In this document: one piece after another, positions 41,558-50,908 of the stretch
How the letters are laid out: the number at the start of each line of letters is the position of its first letter
Position numbering within the stretch: position 1 is the first letter of the stretch
Assembly: GCF_018308945.1 (NCBI RefSeq)
Contig: NZ_CP070501.1
Coordinates: 2,046,001-2,110,000, forward strand
Direction: 5' to 3'
DNA from: Agrococcus sp. Marseille-Q4369
GTDB taxonomy: Bacteria; Actinomycetota; Actinomycetes; Actinomycetales; Microbacteriaceae
Length of the DNA: 64,000 nt
Translations under genes and position numbers: made by a program
The notes under the pieces: model-generated
What the model was told of the DNA's origin: nothing
The model's database searches: none
Seen by the model: the letters and a program-made list of their open reading frames with translations, nothing else

Positions 41558-43032
41558 GCACCATCGCGACCGACGCGCTCATCGCGCACGACGCATCCGC
41601 CGTCGCCACCGCCGACGCGGTGATCGCGGGCCTCGACCTGCCCGCCGAGGGCATCGGGGTCGACGACCCCGCCACCGGCGAGCGCATCGCGCACATCGCC
41701 GACATCGACGTCGACGGCGCCCTGCGGGTCGTCGAGACGGCGGATGCGGCCGGTCGCGCCTGGGCGCGCACGACCCCGCGGGAGCGCGCGAACGTGCTGC
41801 ACGCGTGGCATGCGCTGCTCGTCGAGCACACCGAGGAGCTCGCGCACCTCATCTCGCGCGAGATGGGGAAGCCGCTCGCGGAGGCGCGCGGCGAGGTGAA
41901 GTACGGGAGCGACTTCGTGCGCTGGTACGCCGAGGAGGCCGTGCGCCCCGCGGGCGGGTTCCGCGACGCGCCCGACGGCGGCGCGAGCATCCTCACGCGG
42001 CGCGCGCCCGTCGGGCTCTCGGTGCTCATCACGCCGTGGAACTTCCCGCTCGCGATGGCGACGCGGAAGATCGCGCCCGCGCTCGCCGCCGGCTGCGCCG
42101 CGGTGGTGAAGCCCGCGACCGCGACGCCGCTCACGACGATCTTCGCCGTGCAGCTCGCGGTGCGGGCCGGCGTGCCGGCCGACCTCGTGCAGGTCGTCAC
42201 GACCTCGAGCTCGTCGCGCTTCAGCGAGGCGGTGCTCCGCGACCCGCGCGTGCGGAAGGTCTCGTTCACCGGCTCGACCGAGGTCGGGCGCACGCTCATG
42301 CGGCTCGCGTCCGACAACGTCCTGCGCTCATCGATGGAGCTCGGCGGCAACGCGCCGTTCCTCGTCTTCGACGACGCCGATCTCGAGCGCGCGATCGACG
42401 GCGCGTTCGCGGCGAAGCTGCGCAACGGCGGCCAGTCGTGCATCGGCGCGAACCGCTTCTTCGTGCAGGACGGCATCGCCGACGCCTTCGCGGAGGGACT
42501 CGCCGAGCGCTTCCGCCACGTGCGCGTCGGCGGCGGGCTCGGCGCCGGCACCGTGCTCGGCCCGCTCATCGATACCCGTGCGGTCGAGCAGATGGGCGCG
42601 TTCACGAGCGACGCCGTCGAGCGCGGCGCTTCGCTCCTCGCGGGCGGCGAGGCGCTCGGCGACGGCCGCTTCTTCGCGCCGACGGTGCTCGACCGGGTGC
42701 CGGCCGACGCCGACCTCGCGCGCGAGGAGATCTTCGGCCCGATCGCCGCGATCCAGCGGTTCTCGACCGAGGCGGAGGCGCTCGAGCGGGCGAACGACAC
42801 CGAGTTCGGCCTCGCCGCCTACGTCTTCACCGAGAGCCTCGACCGCGCGCTCGACGTCGCCGACCGGCTCGAGAGCGGCATCGTCGGCATCAACCAGGGT
42901 GTGCCGTCGAACGCGGCAGCGCCGTTCGGCGGCGTCAAGCAGTCCGGCCTCGGCCGCGAGGGCAGCGCCGAGGGCCTCGAGGAGTACCAAGCGGTGCGCT
43001 TCTACAACATCGCGCGACGCGCGAGCAGCTGA
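41554..43032 (+). CDS. NAD(P)-dependent aldehyde dehydrogenase, GabD-like
   Basis: A 492-residue ALDH. Active-site blocks are TPWNFPLAMATRKIAPALAA (NAD site), FTGSTEVGR, catalytic Glu in MELGGNAPF and catalytic Cys in NGGQSCIGANR. Sequence near GKPLAEARGEVKYG and the C-terminal GGVKQSGLGREG fit succinate-semialdehyde dehydrogenases. It should oxidise the semialdehyde made by the transaminase: succinate semialdehyde if the substrate is GABA, malonate semialdehyde if beta-alanine. It is coupled to the transaminase by an ATGA overlap. The first 40 residues form an Ala/Asp-rich extension. Confidence 0.92.
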   Translation: MSTIATDALIAHDASAVATADAVIAGLDLPAEGIGVDDPATGERIAHIADIDVDGALRVVETADAAGRAWARTTPRERANVLHAWHALLVEHTEELAHLISREMGKPLAEARGEVKYGSDFVRWYAEEAVRPAGGFRDAPDGGASILTRRAPVGLSVLITPWNFPLAMATRKIAPALAAGCAAVVKPATATPLTTIFAVQLAVRAGVPADLVQVVTTSSSSRFSEAVLRDPRVRKVSFTGSTEVGRTLMRLASDNVLRSSMELGGNAPFLVFDDADLERAIDGAFAAKLRNGGQSCIGANRFFVQDGIADAFAEGLAERFRHVRVGGGLGAGTVLGPLIDTRAVEQMGAFTSDAVERGASLLAGGEALGDGRFFAPTVLDRVPADADLAREEIFGPIAAIQRFSTEAEALERANDTEFGLAAYVFTESLDRALDVADRLESGIVGINQGVPSNAAAPFGGVKQSGLGREGSAEGLEEYQAVRFYNIARRASS

Positions 43033-43051
43033 AGGACGAAAGGACAGGCGG

Positions 43052-44173
<1,122 letters not shown>

Positions 44174-44189
44174 TCGAGCGCAACCACCT

Positions 44190-44228
44190 GACGAGCCGCC
44201 CGCGCCGCATGGCGCCGGGCGGCTCGTC
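44190..44228 (+). terminator. hairpin terminator of the transaminase-ald operon
   Basis: A 13-bp perfect stem (GACGAGCCGCCCG with its complement) encloses a 13-base loop that can itself pair. It starts 17 bases after the ald stop. No T tract is present. Confidence 0.7.
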
Positions 44229-44260
44229 CGCTGCGCTCACCGTGCCGATAGCCTCGGCAC

Positions 44261-44464
44261 ATGGACGAGTCGACGATCACCCCGGTAGAGCTGTCGCGCG
44301 AGCTCGGCATGGATCGCAAGGGCAAGCAGATCCGCGGCTTCCTGCGCAACCCGACCGATGGCGGCGGCCCGTTCGAGGGTCACGAGATCGGCACGGAGTG
44401 GCACCTCACGCCAGAGCAGGCCGACCGCATCCGGAAGCACTTCACTCGAACCTCAGCGGACTGA
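44261..44464 (+). CDS. small basic protein, 67 aa, possible DNA-binding
   Basis: No named family. The sequence begins with a helix-turn-like ELSRELGMDRKGKQIRGFLR, then a Gly-rich turn, and ends in LTPEQADRIRKHF. The pattern suggests a compact winged or helix-turn-helix fold, similar to small unknown proteins I recall from actinobacteria. TAGCCT lies 6 bases before the ATG, so it has its own leaderless promoter, just past the ald terminator. Confidence 0.6.
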   Translation: MDESTITPVELSRELGMDRKGKQIRGFLRNPTDGGGPFEGHEIGTEWHLTPEQADRIRKHFTRTSAD

Positions 44465-44515
44465 GCGACGTTCCTGTTCAGGGCAAGTCGCCATCGGGCT
44501 CGGCGATAGGAGTGC

Positions 44516-44545
44516 TTGAAAGTCTCTTTAAGCGCAAGATATCAT
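44516..44545 (+). promoter_or_regulatory. strong promoter of the MNT/HEPN pair
   Basis: TTGAAA (44516-44521), an 18-bp spacer, then TATCAT (44540-44545), 7 bases before the GTG. This is the most complete -35/-10 pair I found in the window. Confidence 0.6.
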
Positions 44546-44552
44546 CGCAAAT

Positions 44553-45146
44553 GTGAAATCGTCGGTGCCAACGCTCTCTCCGCTGCTGCGATCGGACACT
44601 CAGGGGAGGCTCCTCGCCGAGCTGTATCTGAATCCGGATCGGGAGCGCACAGTCACCGAGCTCGCGGCAGCGGCCGATACCGCGGTCGCCAACGCATCTC
44701 GCGAGCTGCGGCGGATGGTTGAGGCGGGATTCCTGCTCGCGCGCACCGTCGGGCGCAGCCGACTCATCAGAGTCAATGACGAGCATCCGCTCTACCGGCC
44801 CGTCGCCGAGATCCTTCGCTACGCGTACGGACCGACCGCCGTGCTCGCGCCGCTCCTGCGCGATGTTCCGGGAGTCGATGAGGCGTACATCTACGGGTCG
44901 TGGGCCGCCCGGCTCCACGGCGAGACTGGATCCGATCCGCGAGACGTCGATGTGCTGGTCGTCGGTGATGAGATCGATCCCGCGGCGCTCGACACGGCTG
45001 CGGAGACTGCGCGGAAGCGCCTCGGTCGCGAGGTGAATCCGCGCGCGGTCTCGCATCGCGCCTGGGGAGACAAGGACGACCTCTTCCTGCGGCATCTGTA
45101 CGATCGGCCGCTCGTGAGCATCCCGTTGCGCGAGGAGGACGCATGA
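44553..45146 (+). CDS. winged-helix nucleotidyltransferase (MNT-like antitoxin)
   Basis: A 197-residue fusion. A winged helix occupies about 1-85 (TVTELAAAADTAVANASREL, then a wing). A minimal nucleotidyltransferase domain follows with the motif YIYGSWAARLHGE and the Asp pair in RDVDVLVVGD. MNT proteins of MNT/HEPN modules nucleotidylate and silence the HEPN partner; the winged helix could also make this protein the autorepressor. It starts at a GTG 7 bases after a strong -10. The TGA overlaps the ATG of the HEPN-like gene. Confidence 0.85.
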   Translation: MKSSVPTLSPLLRSDTQGRLLAELYLNPDRERTVTELAAAADTAVANASRELRRMVEAGFLLARTVGRSRLIRVNDEHPLYRPVAEILRYAYGPTAVLAPLLRDVPGVDEAYIYGSWAARLHGETGSDPRDVDVLVVGDEIDPAALDTAAETARKRLGREVNPRAVSHRAWGDKDDLFLRHLYDRPLVSIPLREEDA

Positions 45147-45613
45147 GTTTCGGGTGGCAGCCGGGGCGAGGCGAAGTCGACGCCCTGCTCGAGGCGAAGC
45201 ACCTCGAGCGAGTGCCGGCGAATGCCGAGCTTGCACACGCCTACCTCACACAGGCTCGCGCGCACGTCGCGACGTCGAAGGCGAGCATCGAGGCGGATCC
45301 GATCGGCTCCTTCCAGCTCGCCTACGACGGCGCACGGAAGGCGCTGGCATCCCTTCTGCTCGTGCAAGGCATCCGTCCGACGGGAGCAGGCGGTCACATC
45401 GCCGTCTATGACGCCGTCGACGCTCAGTTCGGCAGGGTCATGGGCACGACGATTCGACCGTTCCCTGGGATGCGGAGACTGCGCAACAGCAGCGAGTACC
45501 CGTCGGTGGAGAAGCCGGTCGCGACCGCTGATGACGCTCGCCGCGCGCAAGCGGACGCCGCGGCGATGATCGAAGCCGCAGCCAAGGTCATCGATCGTCT
45601 GCCGGTGTACTGA
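45143..45613 (+). CDS. HEPN-domain protein (toxin partner of MNT)
   Basis: A 156-residue all-helical protein with the HEPN layout: an N-terminal helix pair, LAYDGARKALASLLLVQGIR, and late RLRNSSEYPS. The late motif is Arg-Asn-x3-Tyr, where classical HEPN RNases carry Arg-x4-6-His. Either RNase activity is lost, or this belongs to the branch with RNxxxYP that I recall from other MNT-linked HEPN proteins. Coupled to the nucleotidyltransferase gene by ATGA. Confidence 0.75.
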   Translation: MSFGWQPGRGEVDALLEAKHLERVPANAELAHAYLTQARAHVATSKASIEADPIGSFQLAYDGARKALASLLLVQGIRPTGAGGHIAVYDAVDAQFGRVMGTTIRPFPGMRRLRNSSEYPSVEKPVATADDARRAQADAAAMIEAAAKVIDRLPVY

Positions 45614-45738
45614 CGGTCACCCGGCAGCCACCCGCCAGTAGACTGAGCCCGTCGGGCTCTCCGACGTTCCCTTCCTCTTCTCGCGCGTCGCCGCGCATCC
45701 GTTTCCTGGCGCGCCCCAGCGTGCCGCCGAGGAGCCCC

Positions 45739-47241
45739 ATGGCCACCACCGCCCCCGGCGCCCGCGAGCGCTACCGCGACGACCCATCCGTCGTCACCGT
45801 GCTGCGCACGCCGCGACTGCTCACGCGCGAGGTGCTCGCGGGGCTCGTGGTGGCGCTCGCGCTGATCCCCGAGTCGATCGCGTTCTCGGTGATCGCGGGC
45901 GTCGACCCGCGCGTCGGCCTCTTCTCGTCGTTCGTGATGGCCGTCTCGATCGCGTTCCTCGGTGGCCGGCCCGCGATGATCTCTGCCGCGACCGGCGCCG
46001 TCGCGCTCGTCATCGCCCCGATCATGCGCGAGCACGGCTTCGACTACTTCATCGCCACGGTGATCCTCGCCGGCATCATGCAGGTGCTGCTCGGCGTCGC
46101 GGGCGTCGCGAAGCTCATGCGCTTCATCCCGCGCAGCGTCATGGTCGGGTTCGTCAACGCGCTCGCGATCCTCGTGCTGCTCGCGCAGCTGCCGCACCTC
46201 ATCGGCGTGCCGTGGCTCGTCTACCCGCTCGTCGCGGTCGGGCTCGTCATCATCGTGCTCTGGCCACGCGTCACGAAGGCCGTGCCGGCGCCGCTCATCG
46301 CCATCATCGTGCTGACGGCCGCCGTCGCGATCTTCGGCTTGGCCGTGCCGACCGTCGGCGATCAGGGCGAGCTGCCCGAGAGCCTCCCGTCGCTGTTCGT
46401 GCCGGATGTGCCGCTCACGCTCGAGACGCTCGGCATCATCGGTCCGACCGCGTTCGCGATGGCGCTCGTCGGCCTCATGGAGTCGCTGCTGACGGCCAAG
46501 CTCGTCGACGACGTCACCGACACGCGCTCCGACAAGACGCGCGAGTCGTGGGGCCAGGGCGTCGCGAACGTGCTCTCGGGCCTCTTCGGCGGCATGGGCG
46601 GCTGCGCGATGATCGGCCAGACGATGATCAACGTCAAGGTCTCGGGCGCCCGCTCGCGCCTCTCGACGTTCCTCGCCGGCGTCTTCCTGCTCGTGCTCGT
46701 CGTCTCGCTCGGTGATGTCGTCGCGATGATCCCGATGGCCGCGCTCGTCGCGGTGATGATCATGGTCGTCTGGGCGACGTTCGACTGGCACAGCGTGCGG
46801 CCGTCGACGCTGCGCCGCATGCCGCTGTCGGAGACGCTCGTCATGGTGACGACGGTCGCGGTCGTCGTCGTGACCGAGAACCTCGCGATCGGCGTCATCG
46901 TCGGCGTCGTCGTCGCGATGGTGCTCTTCGCCCGCCGGGTCGCGCACTTCGCGACCGTGACGCGGACTGTGACGGATGCGTCGGCCCACTACGCCGTGGA
47001 GGGCGAGCTGTTCTGGGCCTCGTCGAACGACCTGACGACGCAGTTCTCCTACGTCGACGACCCTCAGCGCGTGGTGATCGACCTCTCGCGCTCGCACATC
47101 TGGGATGCGTCGACCGTCGCCGCGCTCGACGCGATCGAGACGAAGTACGCCCGGCTCGGCAAGACGGTCGAGCTGCACGGGCTCAATGCCGCGTCGACGA
47201 AGATGCACGGTCGGATGACGGGGCAGCTCGGCGGCGAGTGA
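45739..47241 (+). CDS. SulP family anion transporter with STAS domain
   Basis: A 500-residue transporter. It has ten or more hydrophobic segments, with family marks VALALIPESIAFSVIAGVDP near residue 40 and the VGLMESLLTAKLVDD block with GGMGGCAMIGQT near 275. A cytoplasmic STAS domain follows from about 415 (VVIDLSRSHIWDASTVAALD). Such proteins import sulphate, bicarbonate or dicarboxylates, often with Na+ or H+; the substrate is not clear. GAGGAG precedes the ATG. A TAGACT box near 45639 suggests a leader of about 90 bases with a small GAGCCCG hairpin. Confidence 0.9.
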   Translation: MATTAPGARERYRDDPSVVTVLRTPRLLTREVLAGLVVALALIPESIAFSVIAGVDPRVGLFSSFVMAVSIAFLGGRPAMISAATGAVALVIAPIMREHGFDYFIATVILAGIMQVLLGVAGVAKLMRFIPRSVMVGFVNALAILVLLAQLPHLIGVPWLVYPLVAVGLVIIVLWPRVTKAVPAPLIAIIVLTAAVAIFGLAVPTVGDQGELPESLPSLFVPDVPLTLETLGIIGPTAFAMALVGLMESLLTAKLVDDVTDTRSDKTRESWGQGVANVLSGLFGGMGGCAMIGQTMINVKVSGARSRLSTFLAGVFLLVLVVSLGDVVAMIPMAALVAVMIMVVWATFDWHSVRPSTLRRMPLSETLVMVTTVAVVVVTENLAIGVIVGVVVAMVLFARRVAHFATVTRTVTDASAHYAVEGELFWASSNDLTTQFSYVDDPQRVVIDLSRSHIWDASTVAALDAIETKYARLGKTVELHGLNAASTKMHGRMTGQLGGE

Positions 47242-47251
47242 GCCGCACGGC

Positions 47252-47296
47252 GGTCGATCACGCGATGGTCGATCACGCGATGGTCGATCACGCGAC
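47252..47296. repeat. three tandem copies of a 15-bp unit
   Basis: GGTCGATCACGCGAT repeats at 47252, 47267 and 47282, the last differing in its final base. It bridges two converging gene ends and contains the stop and last residues of the PIN toxin pseudogene. Copy-number variation would lengthen or shorten the toxin's end. Confidence 0.8.
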
Positions 47297-47692
47297 CGGG
47301 TCGAAGGTCCGCAGGCCGAGCTCTCGTGCGACGGCGTCCATGGTGACATCGTGCGTGACGACGATGGGGTCTCGTCCGATGGCGAGGGCGCTCGCGAGGT
47401 GAATGGCGTCGAGCGTCTTGACGTGAGGCACGATCGCCTCAGCTTGCTGCAGGATCCCCTCTGAGAGCGGCACCAGGCTGAGGCCGACCAAGAGGCGGTC
47501 GCGCTCGCTGCCCGGAATCCCTTCGCGGCGCAGCACTCGCGTCAGCTCGGTGCGCAGGATCCGAGACGAGACGAGGTCGACCGACTCGTCGCGGTCCGCG
47601 GCCTCGATTCATGCAGCGGCCTTCACGCTGTGGCCGAGCAGCGCGTGCACCGCCACCGAGGTGTCGAGGTAGTACCAGCCGCCGCTCACCAT
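47288..47692 (-). pseudogene. PIN-domain (VapC) toxin with an in-frame TGA
   Basis: The frame starts MVSGGWYYLDTSVAVHALLG, a typical PIN opening with the catalytic Asp in YLDTSV. It stops at TGA (47609-47611) after 26 codons, then continues in the same frame with ESVDLVSSRILRTELTRVLR and the catalytic region LDAIHLASAL through VTHD. The stop sits where a Trp codon would fit. The intact antitoxin is upstream and overlaps the start. The toxin is therefore probably dead; a restart inside would lack the first catalytic Asp. Confidence 0.8.
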
Positions 47693-47937
47693 GCGCGGTC
47701 GAGGTCGTCGAGCAGCGCTTCGACCGTCGGGGCCGAGCGCAGCTCGTGCGGCTCTCGCCCCGTCAGCTGCATGCCGCCGGGCCGCGGCGCAGGAATCAGC
47801 GCGATCGCCTCGTCGGGGGGAAGGATGCGGCCGACCTCCCGACCGTGGCGGGTGATCCGGTAGGTCTCGCCCGCCGCGACCTCGGCGAGCATGACCGCGG
47901 GGTTCTGCCGCAGCTCGCCGACCGAGATCGTCTTCAT
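47686..47937 (-). CDS. Phd/YefM family antitoxin
   Basis: The 83-residue protein begins MKTISVGELRQNPAVMLAEV and continues YRITRHGREVGRILPP, the Phd/YefM dimerisation and DNA-binding fold. The C-terminal 25 residues (SAPTVEALLDDLDRAW) would bind the toxin. It remains intact while its PIN toxin has a nonsense codon. It is expected to repress its own leaderless promoter. Confidence 0.85.
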   Translation of the reverse strand: MKTISVGELRQNPAVMLAEVAAGETYRITRHGREVGRILPPDEAIALIPAPRPGGMQLTGREPHELRSAPTVEALLDDLDRAW

Positions 47938-47943
47938 ACGGTC

Positions 47944-47972
47944 AAGGTAGGCGGTTTGTCTACCCATGTCCA
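47944..47972 (-). promoter_or_regulatory. leaderless promoter of the antitoxin-toxin pair
   Basis: On the minus strand TGGACA, a 17-bp spacer and TACCTT, which ends 6 bases before the ATG. Confidence 0.55.
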
Positions 47973-48034
47973 CGATCGCATCGGGGCGCTGGGGCGCGGG
48001 CGCCGAGATCCTGACGGGGGCCGCCGCTCGGCGG

Positions 48035-49408
48035 CTACAGCCCGAGCACCGCTCGCGCGATGAGGAAGTAGACGACGAGGCCCGCGGCATCCACGAACGT
48101 CGTGATGAACGGGTTCGAGAAGACCGCCGGATCGACGCGGATCGCCTTCCCGACGAGCGGCATGACGCCGCCGACCGACGCCGCGAGTGTGCAGATGCAC
48201 AGCAGCGTGAGGCCGATCACGGCGCCGATGCCCGGACCGTAGAAGAGCGAGGCGACCGCGAAGCCCGCGCCGCCCAGCACGACGCCGAGGCTGAGCCCCG
48301 TGCGCGACTCCCGAGCGAGGACGGCGAGGATGTCGCGCGGCGTGACGTCGCCGAGCGCGAGCGCGCGAGTGACGGTCGTCGCCGCCTGGTTGCCGGTGTT
48401 GCCGCCCGTGCCGATCAGCAGCGGGATGAAGACCGACAGGACGACCATCTGCGCGATGGTCTCCTCGAAGCCCTCGAGCACCTGCACCGTGAGCGTCGCG
48501 CCGATCGCGAGCACGAAGAGCCAGACGACGCGCGAGATCACGAGCTTCCGCACGGGCGTCGACAGGTAGGGGCGGCGCAGCGGCTCGGATCCCGCCGACC
48601 TGGCCACGTCCTCGCTCTCCGCGTCCTCGAGCAGGCTCAGGGCATCCTCGACCGTGAGGATCCCGACCGCGCGCCCCTCCGCGTCGACGATCGGCAGCGC
48701 GAGCAGCTTCCGGTCGGCGCAGCGGCGGGCGGCGAGCTCCGCCGATTCCGTGACGGTCGCGGCATCGGCCTCGAGGTCGGCGGGCCGCATGATGCTCGCG
48801 ATCGGCGAGTCCTCTGCGGCGCCGAGCACGTCGCGGAGCGCGACGGTGCCGATGAGCCGCCGCTCGTCGTCGACCACGAGCATCGTGTAGACGGTCTCGG
48901 CGTCGGCGAGGCGCGCTCGCACGCGCTCGAGCGCTTCGGCCACAGGGTCGTCGGCGCGCAGCACGATGATCTGGGAGCTCATGTGGCGGCCGATCGAACG
49001 CGCCGGGTAGCCGAGCACGACCGACGTGCGCGTCCGCTCGTCGTCGGGCAGTGCTCGCACGAGACGGCTGGCGACCGACGCGGGGAGCTCGTCGAGCAGC
49101 ACCGCGCGGTCCTCCGGGTCGAGCTCGCCGAACATGTCGGTGACCTCGACCTCGTGCAGCCCTTGCACGACGTCGGCCTGCACCGCGGGGTCGAGCCGGT
49201 CGAACACCTCGATCGCGAGCGACTTGGGCAGCACCCGGAAGACCACCGCGCGGTCGCGGAAGGAGAGCCGCTCGAGCACGGCGATCAGCTCGCGGGCGGG
49301 CATCGCGGCGGCGTCCTCTGCAAGCGCCGTCAGCTTCCCCTCCCGCACGAGGCGGCGGAGCCGACGGGTCGATGCGTCGTCGCTGCGGACCGACTCGGAT
49401 CCAGCCAT
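48035..49408 (-). CDS. mgtE: magnesium transporter MgtE
   Basis: A 457-residue Mg2+ channel/transporter. The N-terminal MgtE domain is helical (about 10-130, MPARELIAVLERLSFRDRAV). A pair of CBS domains follows (about 135-255, with SIASIMRPADLEA), then five membrane helices with the pore signature PLLIGTGGNTGNQAATTVTR (about 335-354). The N and CBS domains gate the pore by sensing cytoplasmic Mg2+. The start is fixed by GAGGAGGGG upstream. I saw no M-box riboswitch, but the upstream gap is short (about 160 bases to the next gene on the other strand). Confidence 0.94.
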   Translation of the reverse strand: MAGSESVRSDDASTRRLRRLVREGKLTALAEDAAAMPARELIAVLERLSFRDRAVVFRVLPKSLAIEVFDRLDPAVQADVVQGLHEVEVTDMFGELDPEDRAVLLDELPASVASRLVRALPDDERTRTSVVLGYPARSIGRHMSSQIIVLRADDPVAEALERVRARLADAETVYTMLVVDDERRLIGTVALRDVLGAAEDSPIASIMRPADLEADAATVTESAELAARRCADRKLLALPIVDAEGRAVGILTVEDALSLLEDAESEDVARSAGSEPLRRPYLSTPVRKLVISRVVWLFVLAIGATLTVQVLEGFEETIAQMVVLSVFIPLLIGTGGNTGNQAATTVTRALALGDVTPRDILAVLARESRTGLSLGVVLGGAGFAVASLFYGPGIGAVIGLTLLCICTLAASVGGVMPLVGKAIRVDPAVFSNPFITTFVDAAGLVVYFLIARAVLGL

Positions 49409-49571
49409 CGCGCCCCTCCTCGTCACGTCACGGAGCCGACCGCGGCGAGCGCGCTGCGCGGCGCCTGCCGCGGGGCCCGGTGCAGTCTACGGGCGGTTTG
49501 GCTCGGGTGCCGGTGAGCGGCCATGATCGAGTGCGCGCGACACCGAGGTCCGGACGCGGTGAGGGGATGCG

Positions 49572-50099
49572 GTGGACGCGATCGCATGGCAGGTGCTCGA
49601 GCTGTCGATCGAATGGCTCGCGCCGCACGCGTGGTGGATCATCGGCGCGATCGTCGCGGTCGCGGTGCTGCGGATGCCGCTGCTCACGCGAGCGCCGCTC
49701 ACGCCTCGCCGCGACCCGTGGCGCACGTTCCGCTTCGGCCCTCGCGCTGCGGTGCTCGAGCGCGCCGGCGGTCGCTGCGAGGCGGCGCTCTTCTTCCTCG
49801 TCGGTCGCTGCGGCGCTCGGGCGACGCAGGTCGACCACATCATCCCGTGGTCGCGCGGCGGACCCACGATCGAGCGCAACGCGCAGGCGCTGTGCGCAGC
49901 GCACAACCGCTCCAAGGCCGCTCGCGTGCCGGCCTGGTGGTACATCGTGCGGCTCGAGCGCAGCCGTCGCGGCTACTTCCCCGAGGGGGCCGACGTGCGC
50001 GTGCTCGCACGGATGAGCGACGAGGACCGCGCCGCGCGACTCGCGCCCCGCGTGCCCGAGCCGGGCCGACGCATCCGCGCCTCGACGGGCGACCGGTGA
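49572..50099 (+). CDS. membrane-anchored HNH endonuclease
   Basis: A 175-residue protein. A single hydrophobic helix near residues 18-34 (HAWWIIGAIVAVAVL) precedes a soluble HNH domain. The zinc-binding and catalytic blocks are GGRCEAA, GRCGAR, VDHIIPWSRGGPT and ALCAAHNRSKA. An HNH nuclease tethered to the membrane is uncommon; DNA entry surveillance or a natural-transformation role can be imagined but nothing proves it. The GTG start follows GAGGGGATGCG. Divergent from mgtE. Confidence 0.8.
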   Translation: MDAIAWQVLELSIEWLAPHAWWIIGAIVAVAVLRMPLLTRAPLTPRRDPWRTFRFGPRAAVLERAGGRCEAALFFLVGRCGARATQVDHIIPWSRGGPTIERNAQALCAAHNRSKAARVPAWWYIVRLERSRRGYFPEGADVRVLARMSDEDRAARLAPRVPEPGRRIRASTGDR

Positions 50100-50179
50100 G
50101 TGGATTCCCAGCCGCCACGCCTTGAAGCGGGCGCGGGCCCCTGCAACGCTGGCTCACCGATCCACCAGGAGGCGAGCCG

Positions 50180-50840
50180 ATGCGAGGACCCGGGTCGGCA
50201 CGACCTTCGGGCACGAGTTCATCGGCGTCATCGACGAGGTCGGCCCCTCGGTGCAGAGCCTCGAGGTCGGCGACCGCGTGATGGTGCCCGCCAACATCTC
50301 CTGCGGCTCGTGCTTCTACTGCGCCCGCGGGCTCTACTCGAACTGCCACAACGTCAACCCGAACGCCACCGCGGTCGGCGCGCTCTACGGCTACTCGCAC
50401 ACCACCGGCGGCTACGACGGCGGCCAGGCGGAGTTCGTGCGCGTGCCCTTCGCCGACGTCGGCCCGTCGGTGATCCCCGAGTGGATGGACGACGAGGATG
50501 CCGTGATGCTGACGGATGCGCTGGCCACCGGCTACTTCGGAGCCCAGCTGGGCGACATCGCCGAGGGCGACACCGTGGTCGTGTTCGGCGCCGGTCCGGT
50601 GGGGCTCTACGCCGCGAAGTCGGCGTGGTTCATGGGCGCGGCGCGCGTCATCGTCATCGACCACCTCGACTACCGGCTCGAGAAGGCCCGCACCTTCGCG
50701 CACGCCGAGACCTACAACTTCGTCGAGTACGACGACATCGTCGTGCACCTCAAGCGGATCACCGACAGGGTCGGCGCCGACGTCGCGATCGATGCGGTGG
50801 GGGCGGAGGCCGACGGCAGCTTCATCCAGCACGCGGGCGC
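50180..50840 (+). pseudogene. zinc-dependent alcohol dehydrogenase, internally and 3' deleted
   Basis: About 215 codons remain of an ADH/threonine-dehydrogenase-like enzyme: FGHEFIGVIDEVGPSVQSLE, structural-zinc cysteines CGSCFYCARGLYSNC, cofactor motif VVVFGAGPVGLYAAKSAWFM and VDVAIDAVGAE-like sequence. A GGAGG site and ATG (50180) survive but are joined out of frame to codon 1 of the remnant at 50194, so roughly 50 N-terminal codons were deleted. The C-terminal 150 residues are replaced by unrelated DNA after SFIQHA. Confidence 0.8.
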
Positions 50841-50908
50841 TGCTGCGCAGCACGCGGTAGGCGCCCGGCTCCAGCCTGCTCTACGGTGGCGGGGCTACTG
50901 TCCGAACC

